In this document: positions 8,327 through 16,601 of the stretch, piece by piece
Layout: every line of letters begins with the position of its first letter
How positions within the stretch are numbered: the first letter of the stretch is position 1
DNA from: VXPQ01 sp965232485
GTDB taxonomy: Bacteria > Bacteroidota > Rhodothermia > Rhodothermales > VXPQ01
Direction: 5' to 3'
Length of the DNA stretch: 64,000 nucleotides
Assembly (NCBI GenBank): GCA_965232485.1
Contig: OZ246975.1
Span: 2,666,001-2,730,000, forward strand
Translations under genes and position numbers: made by a program
Notes under the pieces: generated by a model
Told to the model about the DNA's origin: nothing
The model's database searches: none
Seen by the model: only the letters and a program-made list of their open reading frames with translations

Positions 8327-9529
8327 ATGATCGCCAGACACCTTACCCCCGCACTCAGGCAGGCTGCCGAAAGGTGGCCCGTCGTAACCGTTACCGGACC
8401 CCGGCAGTCGGGCAAGACGACGCTGGTCCGGGCTGTTTTTCCAGAGCATCGCTATGTATCGCTGGAAGCGCCCGACCTGCGCGAACGGGCGTTATCGGAC
8501 CCGAGAGGCTTTCTGGCGCAGGCGGATTATATGATTCTTGACGAAATACAGCGGGCGCCCGATCTGCTGTCCTATATCCAGGTTCTCATTGACGACGACG
8601 ATTGGCCGGGTCGTTTTATCGTTGCCGGATCGCAGAATATCCTGCTCATGGAATCCGTGTCGCAAACGCTGGCGGGTCGGACCGCCTTGTTGCGTTTGTA
8701 CCCTTTTTCGCTTGCAGAGATACGGGAGCTGCCCCCTGTGGAGCCATTCACGCTGGACCGGGATGCGCCGCCCGGACGCGCCACAAACGCTTCTCCTCCC
8801 GGCAGCCTCTGGGAAACGCTTGTCGCCGGTTTTTATCCGCCTGTGCATGACCGGGGCATCCCTTCCGGCGATTGGTTTGCGGATTATTTCCGCACCTATG
8901 TCGAACGCGACTTGCGCGAGGTTCTGCGCGTTGCGGACCTGCGTGCTTTCGAAACGTTCACGAGACTCGCAGCGGCCCGGACCGCCTCCGAACTCAATCT
9001 GAACAGCCTGGCCGGCGATGCGGGCGTTACCCAAACCACTGCCCGGCGTTGGCTTACGGCCCTTGAGACAGGGTATCTGGCCACCACGCTTCCGCCGCAC
9101 CATAGCAACTATCGCAAGCGTTTGCGAAAGCGCCCCCGGCTGCATTTTCTGGACACGGGCCTCATTTGTTACCTGCTTGGCATTCGCGACGGCGCCACGC
9201 TGGAGCGGCATCCGTTGCGCGGGGCCGTTTTCGAATCGTTCGCGGCGTCGGAACTGATCAAGGCGTTCGCCGCCATGCGCCGGGACGCTCCGCTTTTCTT
9301 CTGGCGAGACGCCGCGGGCCGCGAGATCGATATATTGATTGACGCCGGGGACCGCCTGATCCCGATGGAGATCAAATCCGGGCAAACGGTGGCTCCCGAT
9401 GCAATGCGCACGCTGGACTGGTGGACATCCATTCCCGCCAACCCTAACCGGGGCGGCGTGCTGGTGCACGGCGGAAACGAACGTTTTTCGCTCGGGGAAT
9501 ATCAGGTATTGCCCTGGTTTTTGCAGTAG
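8327..9529 (+). CDS. ATP-binding protein with AAA_14 and DUF4143 domains
   Basis: A 400-residue protein of the widespread AAA_14/DUF4143 family. The N-terminal ATPase has Walker A GPRQSGKTT (about residues 24-32) and Walker B YMILDEIQ (about 68-75). The DUF4143 half follows from about 190. Near the C-terminus EIDILID followed 12-15 residues later by MEIKSG matches the D...ExK spacing of PD-(D/E)xK nuclease folds. No cellular role is established for the family; it often occurs in multiple, mobile copies. It starts at ATG 8327 with no clear ribosome-binding site. The MITE and palindrome directly upstream separate it from its likely promoter. Confidence 0.88.
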   Translation: MIARHLTPALRQAAERWPVVTVTGPRQSGKTTLVRAVFPEHRYVSLEAPDLRERALSDPRGFLAQADYMILDEIQRAPDLLSYIQVLIDDDDWPGRFIVAGSQNILLMESVSQTLAGRTALLRLYPFSLAEIRELPPVEPFTLDRDAPPGRATNASPPGSLWETLVAGFYPPVHDRGIPSGDWFADYFRTYVERDLREVLRVADLRAFETFTRLAAARTASELNLNSLAGDAGVTQTTARRWLTALETGYLATTLPPHHSNYRKRLRKRPRLHFLDTGLICYLLGIRDGATLERHPLRGAVFESFAASELIKAFAAMRRDAPLFFWRDAAGREIDILIDAGDRLIPMEIKSGQTVAPDAMRTLDWWTSIPANPNRGGVLVHGGNERFSLGEYQVLPWFLQ

Positions 9530-9622
9530 GGGATTTGCCGCGGCGCCCGGCTGAACGCCCAGGACGCAGGCCACGCCATCGAGACGCTTTGGGAGCGCGG
9601 CGTGGTGGATTTCGACGAGTAG
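9530..9622 (+). pseudogene. Possible C-terminal relic, in frame after the DUF4143 stop codon
   Basis: The TAG stop of the ATPase gene is followed in the same frame by 30 sense codons ending LNAQDAGHAIETLWERG..DFDE and a second TAG. The composition looks like the tail of a real protein rather than random translation, but there is no start codon. It may be the leftover end of a gene displaced by the ATPase gene. I do not recognise the family. Confidence 0.25.
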
Positions 9623-9629
9623 GGAGCCG

Positions 9630-9685
9630 CTCTCGCGCTCCGGAGCGGGGTAGGGTGCGGATTTTCGGAATCCGGAGCGCGAGAG
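9630..9685. terminator. Inverted repeat between convergent genes
   Basis: A perfect 15-bp inverted repeat (9630-9644 and 9671-9685, CTCTCGCGCTCCGGA) encloses a 26-base loop. It lies between the ATPase gene and the convergent AT-rich genes, exactly at the composition boundary. It could terminate transcription from both sides, although there is no strong T tract. Confidence 0.45.
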
Positions 9686-9697
9686 AAAAGACTTACT

Positions 9698-10282
9698 TTA
9701 AAAAACGATAAAAGGAAGTGACAATTGAAGATATATTTTATTAGTAGATAAATCTTTATCAAAAGACTTATTATAACCAATTGATAAATCATAAGATAAA
9801 CGTTTAGTACGAAACATTTTCAAACCAGCATTTCCACCTAAAACAAGACTTTTATTTATTGGTAATATATGATCTTCAACACCTTCTAAGTTATAATCAA
9901 TAGTATTTAACCCAGCCATCACATAAATAAAGAAAGGATGATCAGGATTTTTTACTTTAAATCCCATCATGTAATTACGAATCGAAACGTTAGAATAAAT
10001 ATCATTCGAAATATTCCATATAGAATACCCTTCAGCTCGAAAAGATCCATAAAAAGCTTCAGAAAGTTTAACATTTAATCCAAAAACAGGAACAACCCAA
10101 TTATTTCCTATACTGTTTTCATCACCATAAGATGAAAAAATAGGGGAATATGTAGTTCTGGAAAAATCACTTGCAATATACACAGTAACAAGAGATTCCT
10201 CTTCTATATTCTGAGAATACGAATAAGGAACGCATGAAATGCCTAAAATAAAAAGAACGAAGAAGAAGAGAATCTTTTTCAT
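9698..10282 (-). CDS. AT-rich exported protein, probable outer-membrane beta-barrel (unknown function)
   Basis: A 194-residue protein with a clear signal peptide (MKKILFFFVLFILGISC). The start at 10282 is decided by a strong ribosome-binding site, GGAGGT eight bases upstream; a longer frame to 10330 has none. A cysteine in ISC could be a lipobox, although the following residues favour ordinary cleavage. The mature part alternates polar and aromatic residues in strands (YGSFRAEGYSIWNIS, IYLQLSLPFIVF) and ends in phenylalanine, typical of small outer-membrane barrels. Codon use is strongly AT-rich, unlike nearly everything else in the window, which suggests recent transfer. It lies 65 bp downstream of the other AT-rich gene. 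Confidence 0.65.
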   Translation of the reverse strand: MKKILFFFVLFILGISCVPYSYSQNIEEESLVTVYIASDFSRTTYSPIFSSYGDENSIGNNWVVPVFGLNVKLSEAFYGSFRAEGYSIWNISNDIYSNVSIRNYMMGFKVKNPDHPFFIYVMAGLNTIDYNLEGVEDHILPINKSLVLGGNAGLKMFRTKRLSYDLSIGYNKSFDKDLSTNKIYLQLSLPFIVF

Positions 10283-10347
10283 AACAGCACCTCCATAGGT
10301 TAAAATGGTGGAAACATTAATATTACGCATGGCCGAGAGAAAGGTTC

Positions 10348-11184
10348 CTACTCCTGTAAATCCCGCTCGTAAGGGACATGCCTGTAAGGTTCGCGAGTGC
10401 CCAACACAGCTTCAGATACAGTTTCTCGAAGATATTCTATGCCCCATTCATCAGTATGTGGACGCTTGCGAAGCTCGTCTTCATCATTAACTATATTCTC
10501 CGCCATTTGTATAAGTTCAATATCTTCAATTGCAGAAGCAAGTCCAACTGCAGGTATAAATAAAAACCACGGATCAAAAAGATCATTAGGCGCAATATAT
10601 CGAAAAGCTATCTCTCTAAGCTGTTTCTGCTCGAAAATACTAAAGGCATCCAGACCCCAATGATCAACCATTTTTTGAAGAACAGATACTCCTCCAAACA
10701 TGGCATTTTCATATTCAGGTTCATTATCATAAACAAATTGCAAGACTGGTTGAATAGCATCCCGACCTAATTCAATCCAGGCAGGCGAATTACCACAACA
10801 AAGCCAAGGAAGAAGAATATTAACGTACGCAGGATCGCGCATACGCATTACTTCGCGAAACAGACCAAGACCTATATTATCATCAGGACCAAGCGCCCAA
10901 TGAGGACCTTGCCCAAGATAATATTTTCTTCTGCGCTCATTCTCTATCGCAAGCGCATCAACAAGAGCAATCTTAATACGAGATGTCCGCTGATCAACAG
11001 GAATATTAAAATACTCCGCGTAAGCCGAAGCCATAACGGCGCGATCACTACTCACAAAGTCCATTGATATATCCTCCTGAGAACGACTAATATCACTCTG
11101 CTTTTGTTGAGCAAATACCAAAGAAGACGCTACCCAGACAACCAGTAGCATAAGAAGCGAGGTAGAGCGGAAGAAGAAGGTCAT
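10348..11184 (-). CDS. AT-rich exported helical protein (unknown function)
   Basis: A 278-residue protein with a signal peptide (residues 1-25, LLMLLVVWVASSLVFAQ). The mature part looks all-helical, with leucine-rich helices and paired loops that could be HEAT-like. It has an unusual tryptophan-leucine-cysteine-cysteine stretch near residue 128. I do not recognise a family. It shares low GC content and strand with the beta-barrel gene downstream, so the two were probably acquired together and may be cotranscribed. The islet is bordered by the inverted repeat at 9630-9685 on one side and the IS3 relic at 11262 on the other. Confidence 0.6.
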   Translation of the reverse strand: MTFFFRSTSLLMLLVVWVASSLVFAQQKQSDISRSQEDISMDFVSSDRAVMASAYAEYFNIPVDQRTSRIKIALVDALAIENERRRKYYLGQGPHWALGPDDNIGLGLFREVMRMRDPAYVNILLPWLCCGNSPAWIELGRDAIQPVLQFVYDNEPEYENAMFGGVSVLQKMVDHWGLDAFSIFEQKQLREIAFRYIAPNDLFDPWFLFIPAVGLASAIEDIELIQMAENIVNDEDELRKRPHTDEWGIEYLRETVSEAVLGTREPYRHVPYERDLQE

Positions 11185-11261
11185 GGCGTCCAGAGAGGGT
11201 TTAGGTTAGCGAAAAGCGAACGAGGCAGGTTACCATGGAAGTTCAAGGTGCAAATAGAAAT

Positions 11262-11967
11262 GGTTCGGGAAATTCGGACAGTTAGTCCGGGTCGTTTCAG
11301 GTGCAGGGCTGCGGTGGGTTACGCCGCCTTGGTCAGCGGCTTTCGCCTGTAGTATACGTCGTCGGGCGTTCTATCGTCAAGTCCCTGGTGGGGTCGCTCT
11401 TCGTTGAAGTAGCGCAGGTAGTCGGCGACGCCCTTTCTGGCCTCGCTTACGGCGTCGCAGGCGCGCCGGTAGACTTCTTCCTGCTTCAGGCTGCGCCAGA
11501 AGCGCTCCACGTACGCGTTGTCCAGCCAGCGGCCCTTGCCGTCCATGGAGATGCGCACGCCGTGCGCCTTGAGCGCGCTGGTGAACGCCTCGGAGGTGAA
11601 CTGCGCCCCCTGATCCGTGTTGAAAACCTCTGGAGCGCCATAGCGCGCAATCGCTTCCTCGAGAGCTTCCACGCAAAAACGAGCGTCCATCGTGTTCGAT
11701 ATGCGGTGGGCGAGCGCCTTGCGGCTATGCCAGTCGATTACGGCTGCGAGATACTGTATCTGGTTCGGGTGCACCTCGAAGCGTTCGGCGAGTTCGGCCA
11801 GCGTGCTGTCGCCGCGCATGGCGGCGAGGGCTACCTTCGCCTTGAACGAAGGACTGTGGGTTCTGCGGGTGCGTCTCGACATGGGTCTTGTCTGGTTGAT
11901 TGCGTCGGAACAAGGTCGCAACAGTACACCTTAAATTCCCGCGAAACCTGTCCAATCAACCCGAACC
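11262..11967 (-). mobile_element. Internally deleted IS3-family element
   Basis: A 706-bp element. Its ends, 11262-11281 and the complement of 11948-11967, share 16 of 20 bases, beginning GGTTCGGG and ending GGACAG. Full IS3-family elements are about 1.2-1.3 kb, so roughly half is missing. No target-site duplication was recognisable. The same end sequence recurs alone at 49048-49067. Confidence 0.7.
11319..11882 (-). pseudogene. IS3 transposase relic: OrfA N-terminus fused in frame to the OrfB C-terminal half
   Basis: A 187-residue reading frame starting at ATG 11882. Residues 1-41 are the helix-turn-helix start of an IS3 OrfA (MSRRTRRTHSPSFKAKVALA, then TLAELAERFEVHPNQIQ). The frame jumps directly to the integrase core at YLAAVIDWHSRK. 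The second catalytic Asp (NTDQGAQFTS) and the Glu (NAYVERFWRSLKQE) remain, and the usual C-terminal RPHQGL is present. The first catalytic Asp, normally about ten residues before YLAAVID, was lost with the deletion. The protein cannot be an active transposase, although it could still bind the element ends. Confidence 0.85.
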
Positions 11968-12408
11968 ACCTCTCTGCCGCCGGCCAGAAATCGACTCCGG
12001 CTCGTCTCTGTCAAACAGGTTACAAATGTGGGATAGTTGTTCGATCCGTGTTCGGCGTAACGGCTTTGCGAGTCTACGCGTACGGCCCGAAGGAAAGGTT
12101 GTCATTTCGGGTCGATCCCGGCGCGGATCGCATGCGCAAGCCCAGCGCCCTTTTAGTATGCTTTTCGTCGTCCGGCGATTGATTCTCTCGCCGCCGATAT
12201 GGCCGCGCTCCTTCGTCGCGCTCCTTCCTGTGCGCGTCGTTTTTGTGCGCACAATGATATTGGTGCATACGCTCCAGGCGTGAAAGGCGTGCGCGTCCCG
12301 CATTTGCCGGACGATGGAGTAACATCAGGTTGGTTGCTGAAAAAGCTTCAATTCAAAAAGTTAAATGTCAAAATGAATATCTTATATTGAAATTGACATT
12401 CATTTTGA
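11968..12408. other. Intergenic region with motif copy B
   Basis: A 441-bp stretch between the IS3 relic and the end of the gamma-glutamyltransferase gene. Most of it shows no gene-like coding pattern on either strand. Its right end is AT-rich and carries the second copy of the 33-bp palindromic motif at 12367-12399. Confidence 0.5.
12367..12399. promoter_or_regulatory. 33-bp AT-rich palindromic motif, copy B
   Basis: Matches copy A (7966-7998) at 31 of 33 bases and has the same orientation. Here it lies 9 bp past the stop codon of the gamma-glutamyltransferase gene, with no promoter-like -10 after TTGACA. It may be the stranded upstream piece of a lost gene. Confidence 0.4.
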
Positions 12409-14298
12409 TCAATACCCTGCGGCGGCGTCCTGTCCTCGCGGGTCCGCCCCGCCCTGGTACAACACGCCTTTCGCATCCCGGCGCACTACGACGCCGTCTG
12501 CGCGACCCCAGGCGCCGTTTTCGTTCAGCGTCCAGCCTCGGCGCTCCAGTCCGCGCCGCGCCGTTTTGGAAAGGGCCTGCGCCTCGTAGTACAACACATC
12601 CGGCAGCCACTGGTGGTGAATCCGGGGGGCAGCTACCGCCTCCTGTATGTTCATTCCGTGGTCGATCACGTTCAGCATGACCTCGAACACGGTCGTGATA
12701 ATGCGTCCTCCGCCTGGCGATCCGATGATCATGAACAGCTCTCCGGACGGGTCCTCTACGATGGCGGGCGTCATGGACGACAGCATGCGCTTGCCCGGTT
12801 CGATGGCGTTGGCCTCCGAGCCGAGCAGCCCGAACATGTTGGGCGCGCCCGGCTTGGCCGAGAAATCGTCCATTTCGTTGTTCATGAAGAAGCCTGCGCC
12901 GTCCACCACTACTTTCGAGCCGTAACTTCCGTTGATGGTGGTGGTTACGCTGACGGCCTGCCCGTCCGCGTCCACTACGGAATAGTGCGTGGTTTCGGAA
13001 GATTCGAAGGCGAGCGGGTCCCCGTACGCCACGGCGATGCTGGAATCCGCCCGGTCGGGGTCGAATCCCGCCATGCGCCGCCGCATGTATTCTTTTTCGA
13101 CGAGCGCGGCTGCCGGCACGTCGAAATAATCGGGATCGCCCAGCCATTGCGCCCGGTCGGCGTAGACGCGCCGCATGGCCTCGCCCATCAGGTGGGCCGT
13201 AGCCGCCGTATGATGGCCCATTTCTCCCAGATCGTACGGCTCTACGGCATTGAGCAATTGCGCCAGAGCTACGCCTCCGGAAGACGGGGGCGCCATAGCG
13301 AAGAACCGGTAGCCCCGATACGCGCCCGAAACCGGCGCGCGTTCCACGGCTTCGTAGGCGGCCAGGTCTTCCATGGTGATCCATCCGCCGCCGCGCGCCA
13401 TCTCTGCCGCGATCAGTTCGGCGGTTTCTCCTTCGTAAAATCCGGCCCGCCCCCGGTCCCGAATTCGGCGGAGCACATCGGCAAGGTCCCGTTGCGCAAA
13501 ACGCTCTCCGGCTGCATAGCGCTCATCCGGGTCGGATTTCGTGAAATATTTCGCAGTGCTTTCGAACTGCGCAAAAGCGTCGCGCTGCGCGTTCAGTCCG
13601 GCGGCGTCCCGCGCGCTCAGCAGAAACCCTTCCTCCGCAAGGCGAATGGCGGGCGCCATCACGTCGGACAAGGGCAGGCGCCCATATTTTTCGTGCGCCA
13701 GAACGAGTCCCGCCGGGGAGCCGGGCACGCCTGAGGCAAGGTATCCCAACCGGCTCAACGCGGGGATCGCCTCTCCTGCTTCGTCGAGATACATATCCCG
13801 ATGGGCGGCGGCGGGCGCTTTTTCGCGGTAGTCGATGGTGGTTACGGCCGGGGCGGGAGATTGTCCCGTTTCATTCCCTGTTTGTCTCGCTCCGCTTCCT
13901 GTATGGCTCGTTTCATTCCCTGATTCCTCGTTCTTATGGCCGTCCGGGAAACGGATCGCCATGAAGCCGCCGCCGCCGAGGTTGCCCGCCGGAGGGTAGG
14001 TAACCGCCAGCGCAAATCCCGTGGCCACCGCGGCGTCTACCGCATTGCCGCCTTGCCGGAGAATTTCAATGCCTGCTTCGGACGCCTCGATCTTCGCGGA
14101 AACGACCATGCCGCGTCGCGCCTCGACTGGCGTGGACGCTGCGTTTTCGTCGGAGGCCATGGGTACGGGCGGGCGGGCGCATCCGGCGAGCCACAGGAGG
14201 CTCGCAGTCAGTGCGGTTGCAAGGTAGTTCGCGGTCCGGACGAGATTCGCCCGACGAAGCGCGGGCGCGGGTCGGTTTCTGTTGGGACGTATACTCAT
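12409..14298 (-). CDS. ggt: Gamma-glutamyltransferase lipoprotein
   Basis: A 629-residue exported enzyme that cleaves the gamma-glutamyl bond of glutathione and related compounds in the periplasm. The signal ends LLWLAGC, so the protein is probably lipid-anchored. The large-subunit opening MVVSAKIEASEAGIEILRQG and GNAVDAAVATGFALAV fit the Ntn-hydrolase fold. Autoprocessing would occur before the first Thr of TTHYSVVD (about residue 436), the catalytic nucleophile of the small subunit. A small-subunit glycine-rich substrate motif (GSPGGGRIIT) is also present. Residues about 118-145 hold a low-complexity insertion with repeated GNET. The gene is divergent from the toxin-antitoxin-like pair. Confidence 0.95.
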   Translation of the reverse strand: MSIRPNRNRPAPALRRANLVRTANYLATALTASLLWLAGCARPPVPMASDENAASTPVEARRGMVVSAKIEASEAGIEILRQGGNAVDAAVATGFALAVTYPPAGNLGGGGFMAIRFPDGHKNEESGNETSHTGSGARQTGNETGQSPAPAVTTIDYREKAPAAAHRDMYLDEAGEAIPALSRLGYLASGVPGSPAGLVLAHEKYGRLPLSDVMAPAIRLAEEGFLLSARDAAGLNAQRDAFAQFESTAKYFTKSDPDERYAAGERFAQRDLADVLRRIRDRGRAGFYEGETAELIAAEMARGGGWITMEDLAAYEAVERAPVSGAYRGYRFFAMAPPSSGGVALAQLLNAVEPYDLGEMGHHTAATAHLMGEAMRRVYADRAQWLGDPDYFDVPAAALVEKEYMRRRMAGFDPDRADSSIAVAYGDPLAFESSETTHYSVVDADGQAVSVTTTINGSYGSKVVVDGAGFFMNNEMDDFSAKPGAPNMFGLLGSEANAIEPGKRMLSSMTPAIVEDPSGELFMIIGSPGGGRIITTVFEVMLNVIDHGMNIQEAVAAPRIHHQWLPDVLYYEAQALSKTARRGLERRGWTLNENGAWGRADGVVVRRDAKGVLYQGGADPRGQDAAAGY

Positions 14299-14404
14299 TA
14301 CGTGCCTGTGTTTGGAATTATCTACCCCTGAATATAGGCGCGAGAGACGGAATGGGGTAGGGGGAGGGCGGATTACGGGCGTTTTATATCATAAAATCCA
14401 TTTT

Positions 14405-14433
14405 TTGACATTTTAAGATTTATTTCATATCAT
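14405..14433 (+). promoter_or_regulatory. Promoter-like TTGACA-N17-TATCAT
   Basis: An AT-rich island within GC-rich DNA carries a perfect -35 (14405-14410), 17-bp spacing and TATCAT (14428-14433), about 100 bp before the XRE/ImmA gene. The surrounding A/T runs (14386-14430) have weak dyad symmetry that an autoregulatory XRE protein could bind. Confidence 0.5.
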
Positions 14434-14535
14434 TCGCGTACGAGGCTTGGGCGCGGTGTCCGGGCCATAAGACCGAGTGCGGGATGGGACGAGAGAATTC
14501 GCCATGCCGAACTCGCCAACTCAAACCCGCTACCC

Positions 14536-15795
14536 GTGGCTATCACGCAGGGCGAGCTCGCCCGTCGACTTCGTGCGGCGCGTGAAGCATGTCAGATGAC
14601 CCAGGAAGAGGTGGCCGACCACCTCGAACTTTCGCGTGCGACCATTTCCCAAATGGAACAAGGTCGTCGCGGGGTGTCTAGCCTGGAGCTGCATCGGCTC
14701 GCGCATCTCTATGGACGAGATATTCAGGACTTTCTCGAAGAGGACTTGTCCGAAGGAGAAACGGTTATGGCGCTTTTTCGGCGGCAGCCCGGTGTTTCGA
14801 TGGATACAGGCGTTCTGGATTCGCTGCGCCAATGCATCACCTTGGGGCGCGAAATCACCAATTTGGAGCGTCGTCTCGGCCTGGATCGCGGGTTGGCTAC
14901 GATTCCGATCTATCCAGTCCCTTCGCCAGATTCCAAATGGGAGGCGGTTCAGCAGGGAGGGCTCGTCGCGGCCAAGGAACGTCACCGGCTCAACCTGGGA
15001 GATGCGCCGCTGCCGGATATAGTCGATCTTCTTGAGGGCCAGGGCATTCGCACGGCGCAAGTGAATTTACCCCATGATATATCCGGACTGACCTTGATCG
15101 ACGCCCGCCATGGCATATTGGTTGCAGTCAATCGGCAGCACCATGTCTTGCGTAGGCGCTTTTCGTGTGCGCACGAGTATGCTCACGTACTTTTCGATCG
15201 TGAAATCCGCGGTATGCTGAGTCGTTCGAGCGAGCGATCCAATCTCAATGAAGTGCGAGCCAATGCATTCGCTGCTTCTTTTCTGATGCCTCAGAACGCT
15301 GTCCGATCCTTCGTGCACGGCCTTGCCAAGGGTCGCCCCAGCCGGGGCCAGATGGATGTATATGATGGGGAGTCTGCTCTGCATGTGGAGGGGCGCATGG
15401 AACCGGGGAGCCAGGATATTCAAATGTATGATCTTGTTCGACTGGCCCACCATTTTAACGTGAGCCGCACCGCGATGCTGTATCGCCTGAAAGGCCTTCG
15501 CATAATTGATGAAAGCGAGCGAACGAGATTGGCTGCCGAGGATAAGGTTGGTCGTGGCCGCGCCATACGTGAGATTCTTGGTCTTTCCGAACCGGATCAT
15601 GAAATCGCAAGGAATCAATTTCACTCCCGGTTTCTCTCTCTGGGAATCGAGGCGCTGCGACGCGAGGAAATCACCCGCAGCAAACTCCGGGAACTTATCC
15701 GCTTGGCAGACCCCGAACGCGATGCGGATGTGTTGCTGGAGAAAGCCGGTTTGGACGAGACCGAACCTGTCGATGTGATGCGCGGGGAATGCTGA
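14536..15795 (+). CDS. XRE-family regulator fused to an ImmA/IrrE metallopeptidase (antitoxin-like)
   Basis: A 419-residue protein starting at GTG 14536. Residues about 6-62 are an XRE/Cro helix-turn-helix (LRAAREACQMTQEEVADHLE, then LSRATISQMEQGRRGV). Residues about 150-280 are an ImmA/IrrE peptidase (COG2856 type) with the zinc motif H213-E-Y-A-H217. The C-terminal 120 residues are helical with a further conserved-looking region (HHFNVSRTAMLYRLKGL). ImmA proteins cut phage repressors, and XRE-ImmA fusions can act as stress-responsive regulators or antitoxins. It overlaps the PIN-domain gene by 7 bp, so the two are translationally coupled. Autorepression through the AT-rich promoter region is inferred. 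Confidence 0.85.
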   Translation: MAITQGELARRLRAAREACQMTQEEVADHLELSRATISQMEQGRRGVSSLELHRLAHLYGRDIQDFLEEDLSEGETVMALFRRQPGVSMDTGVLDSLRQCITLGREITNLERRLGLDRGLATIPIYPVPSPDSKWEAVQQGGLVAAKERHRLNLGDAPLPDIVDLLEGQGIRTAQVNLPHDISGLTLIDARHGILVAVNRQHHVLRRRFSCAHEYAHVLFDREIRGMLSRSSERSNLNEVRANAFAASFLMPQNAVRSFVHGLAKGRPSRGQMDVYDGESALHVEGRMEPGSQDIQMYDLVRLAHHFNVSRTAMLYRLKGLRIIDESERTRLAAEDKVGRGRAIREILGLSEPDHEIARNQFHSRFLSLGIEALRREEITRSKLRELIRLADPERDADVLLEKAGLDETEPVDVMRGEC

Positions 15796-16304
15796 AATTT
15801 ACGGCAGAGGGGGAGATGTATACCGTTGTAGTCGACGCCAGCGTTCTTATCAATTTCCTTATTCTGAACCGGGTAGACATACCGGGCGCCCTTTCCGGGT
15901 ACCGTTTTATTGTACCGGATGCAGTGCATAAAGAAATCACTCGTCCAGATCAGCAAATATTGCTCTCCGATGCGTTTGACGCTAACCTGTTTCAAAAGCA
16001 GAAAGGCGCCGATCCGAACGAGTTACGCATCTTCGCCGATTTGACGGAAGTGATGGGTGTTGGCGAAGCTGCCTGTCTTGCAGCGGCCGAACATAAGGGC
16101 TGGTTATTGGCTTCAGATGAGCGCGGCCTGTTTCTTCGCATTGCCCGCGAACGTATCGGCGAGCACCGGATTTTGACCACGCCAGAGATATTATTGCGGA
16201 CAATCAAGGCCGGGATTATTACTGTCGAGCAGGCCGACGAAGCCAAGGCTTACCTTGAGAAGCATCGATTCAGGATGAAATTCGATTCGTTTGCTGGTTT
16301 GTGA
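15789..16304 (+). CDS. PIN-domain protein, probable toxin ribonuclease
   Basis: A 171-residue protein overlapping the XRE/ImmA gene by 7 bp. Acidic residues of a PIN nuclease are visible: Asp16 in VVVDASVLINFL, Glu in VHKEITRP, Glu in GVGEAACL and Asp in LASDERGL. PIN toxins cut RNA using magnesium held by these residues. The start at 15789 is the overlapping ATG; an internal ATG at 15816 (MYTVVVDAS) would give the more usual PIN length and is a serious alternative. The arrangement of regulator first and nuclease second suits a type II toxin-antitoxin pair. The C-terminal helix (AYLEKHRFRMKF) could bind the partner. Confidence 0.75.
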   Translation: MLKFTAEGEMYTVVVDASVLINFLILNRVDIPGALSGYRFIVPDAVHKEITRPDQQILLSDAFDANLFQKQKGADPNELRIFADLTEVMGVGEAACLAAAEHKGWLLASDERGLFLRIARERIGEHRILTTPEILLRTIKAGIITVEQADEAKAYLEKHRFRMKFDSFAGL

Positions 16305-16601
16305 ATCTTGAGGCGGGCATTGATGCGCAAGACGGAGCGATTATAGAACATTGCAACCCTTTTACTTCCAACGCCAAATCCTTGCTAATAGCAAGCGTTT
16401 CACAGACAAGGAGCGATGCGACCAATTTCTCGAAACCGTTTCAATATCTTGGCTGCTTAGTTGGACTTTTTTGCTCCACTCGGGCCATCCAGGCAATACA
16501 GCGAAGATTTTATAAAGCTATCCAAACGGGAGGAATTTTCGCCAGCCCGCGGCGTCATTGAGTCTATGCTGCATATTCCTTTGAGAAAACGCCAATTTGC
16601 C
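16305..16601. other. Spacer with possible coding relic
   Basis: A 297-bp stretch after the PIN gene. One frame from about 16335 to 16515 has no start codon but reads like protein (FTDKERCDQFLETVSISWLL) and may be a decayed gene fragment. Base composition is less GC-rich than in the flanking core genes. No known family was recognised. Confidence 0.3.

Noticed and set aside
12074..12325. Small frames in the spacer next to the IS3 relic
   Set aside because: They are short and low in typical protein composition, with none supported on either strand.
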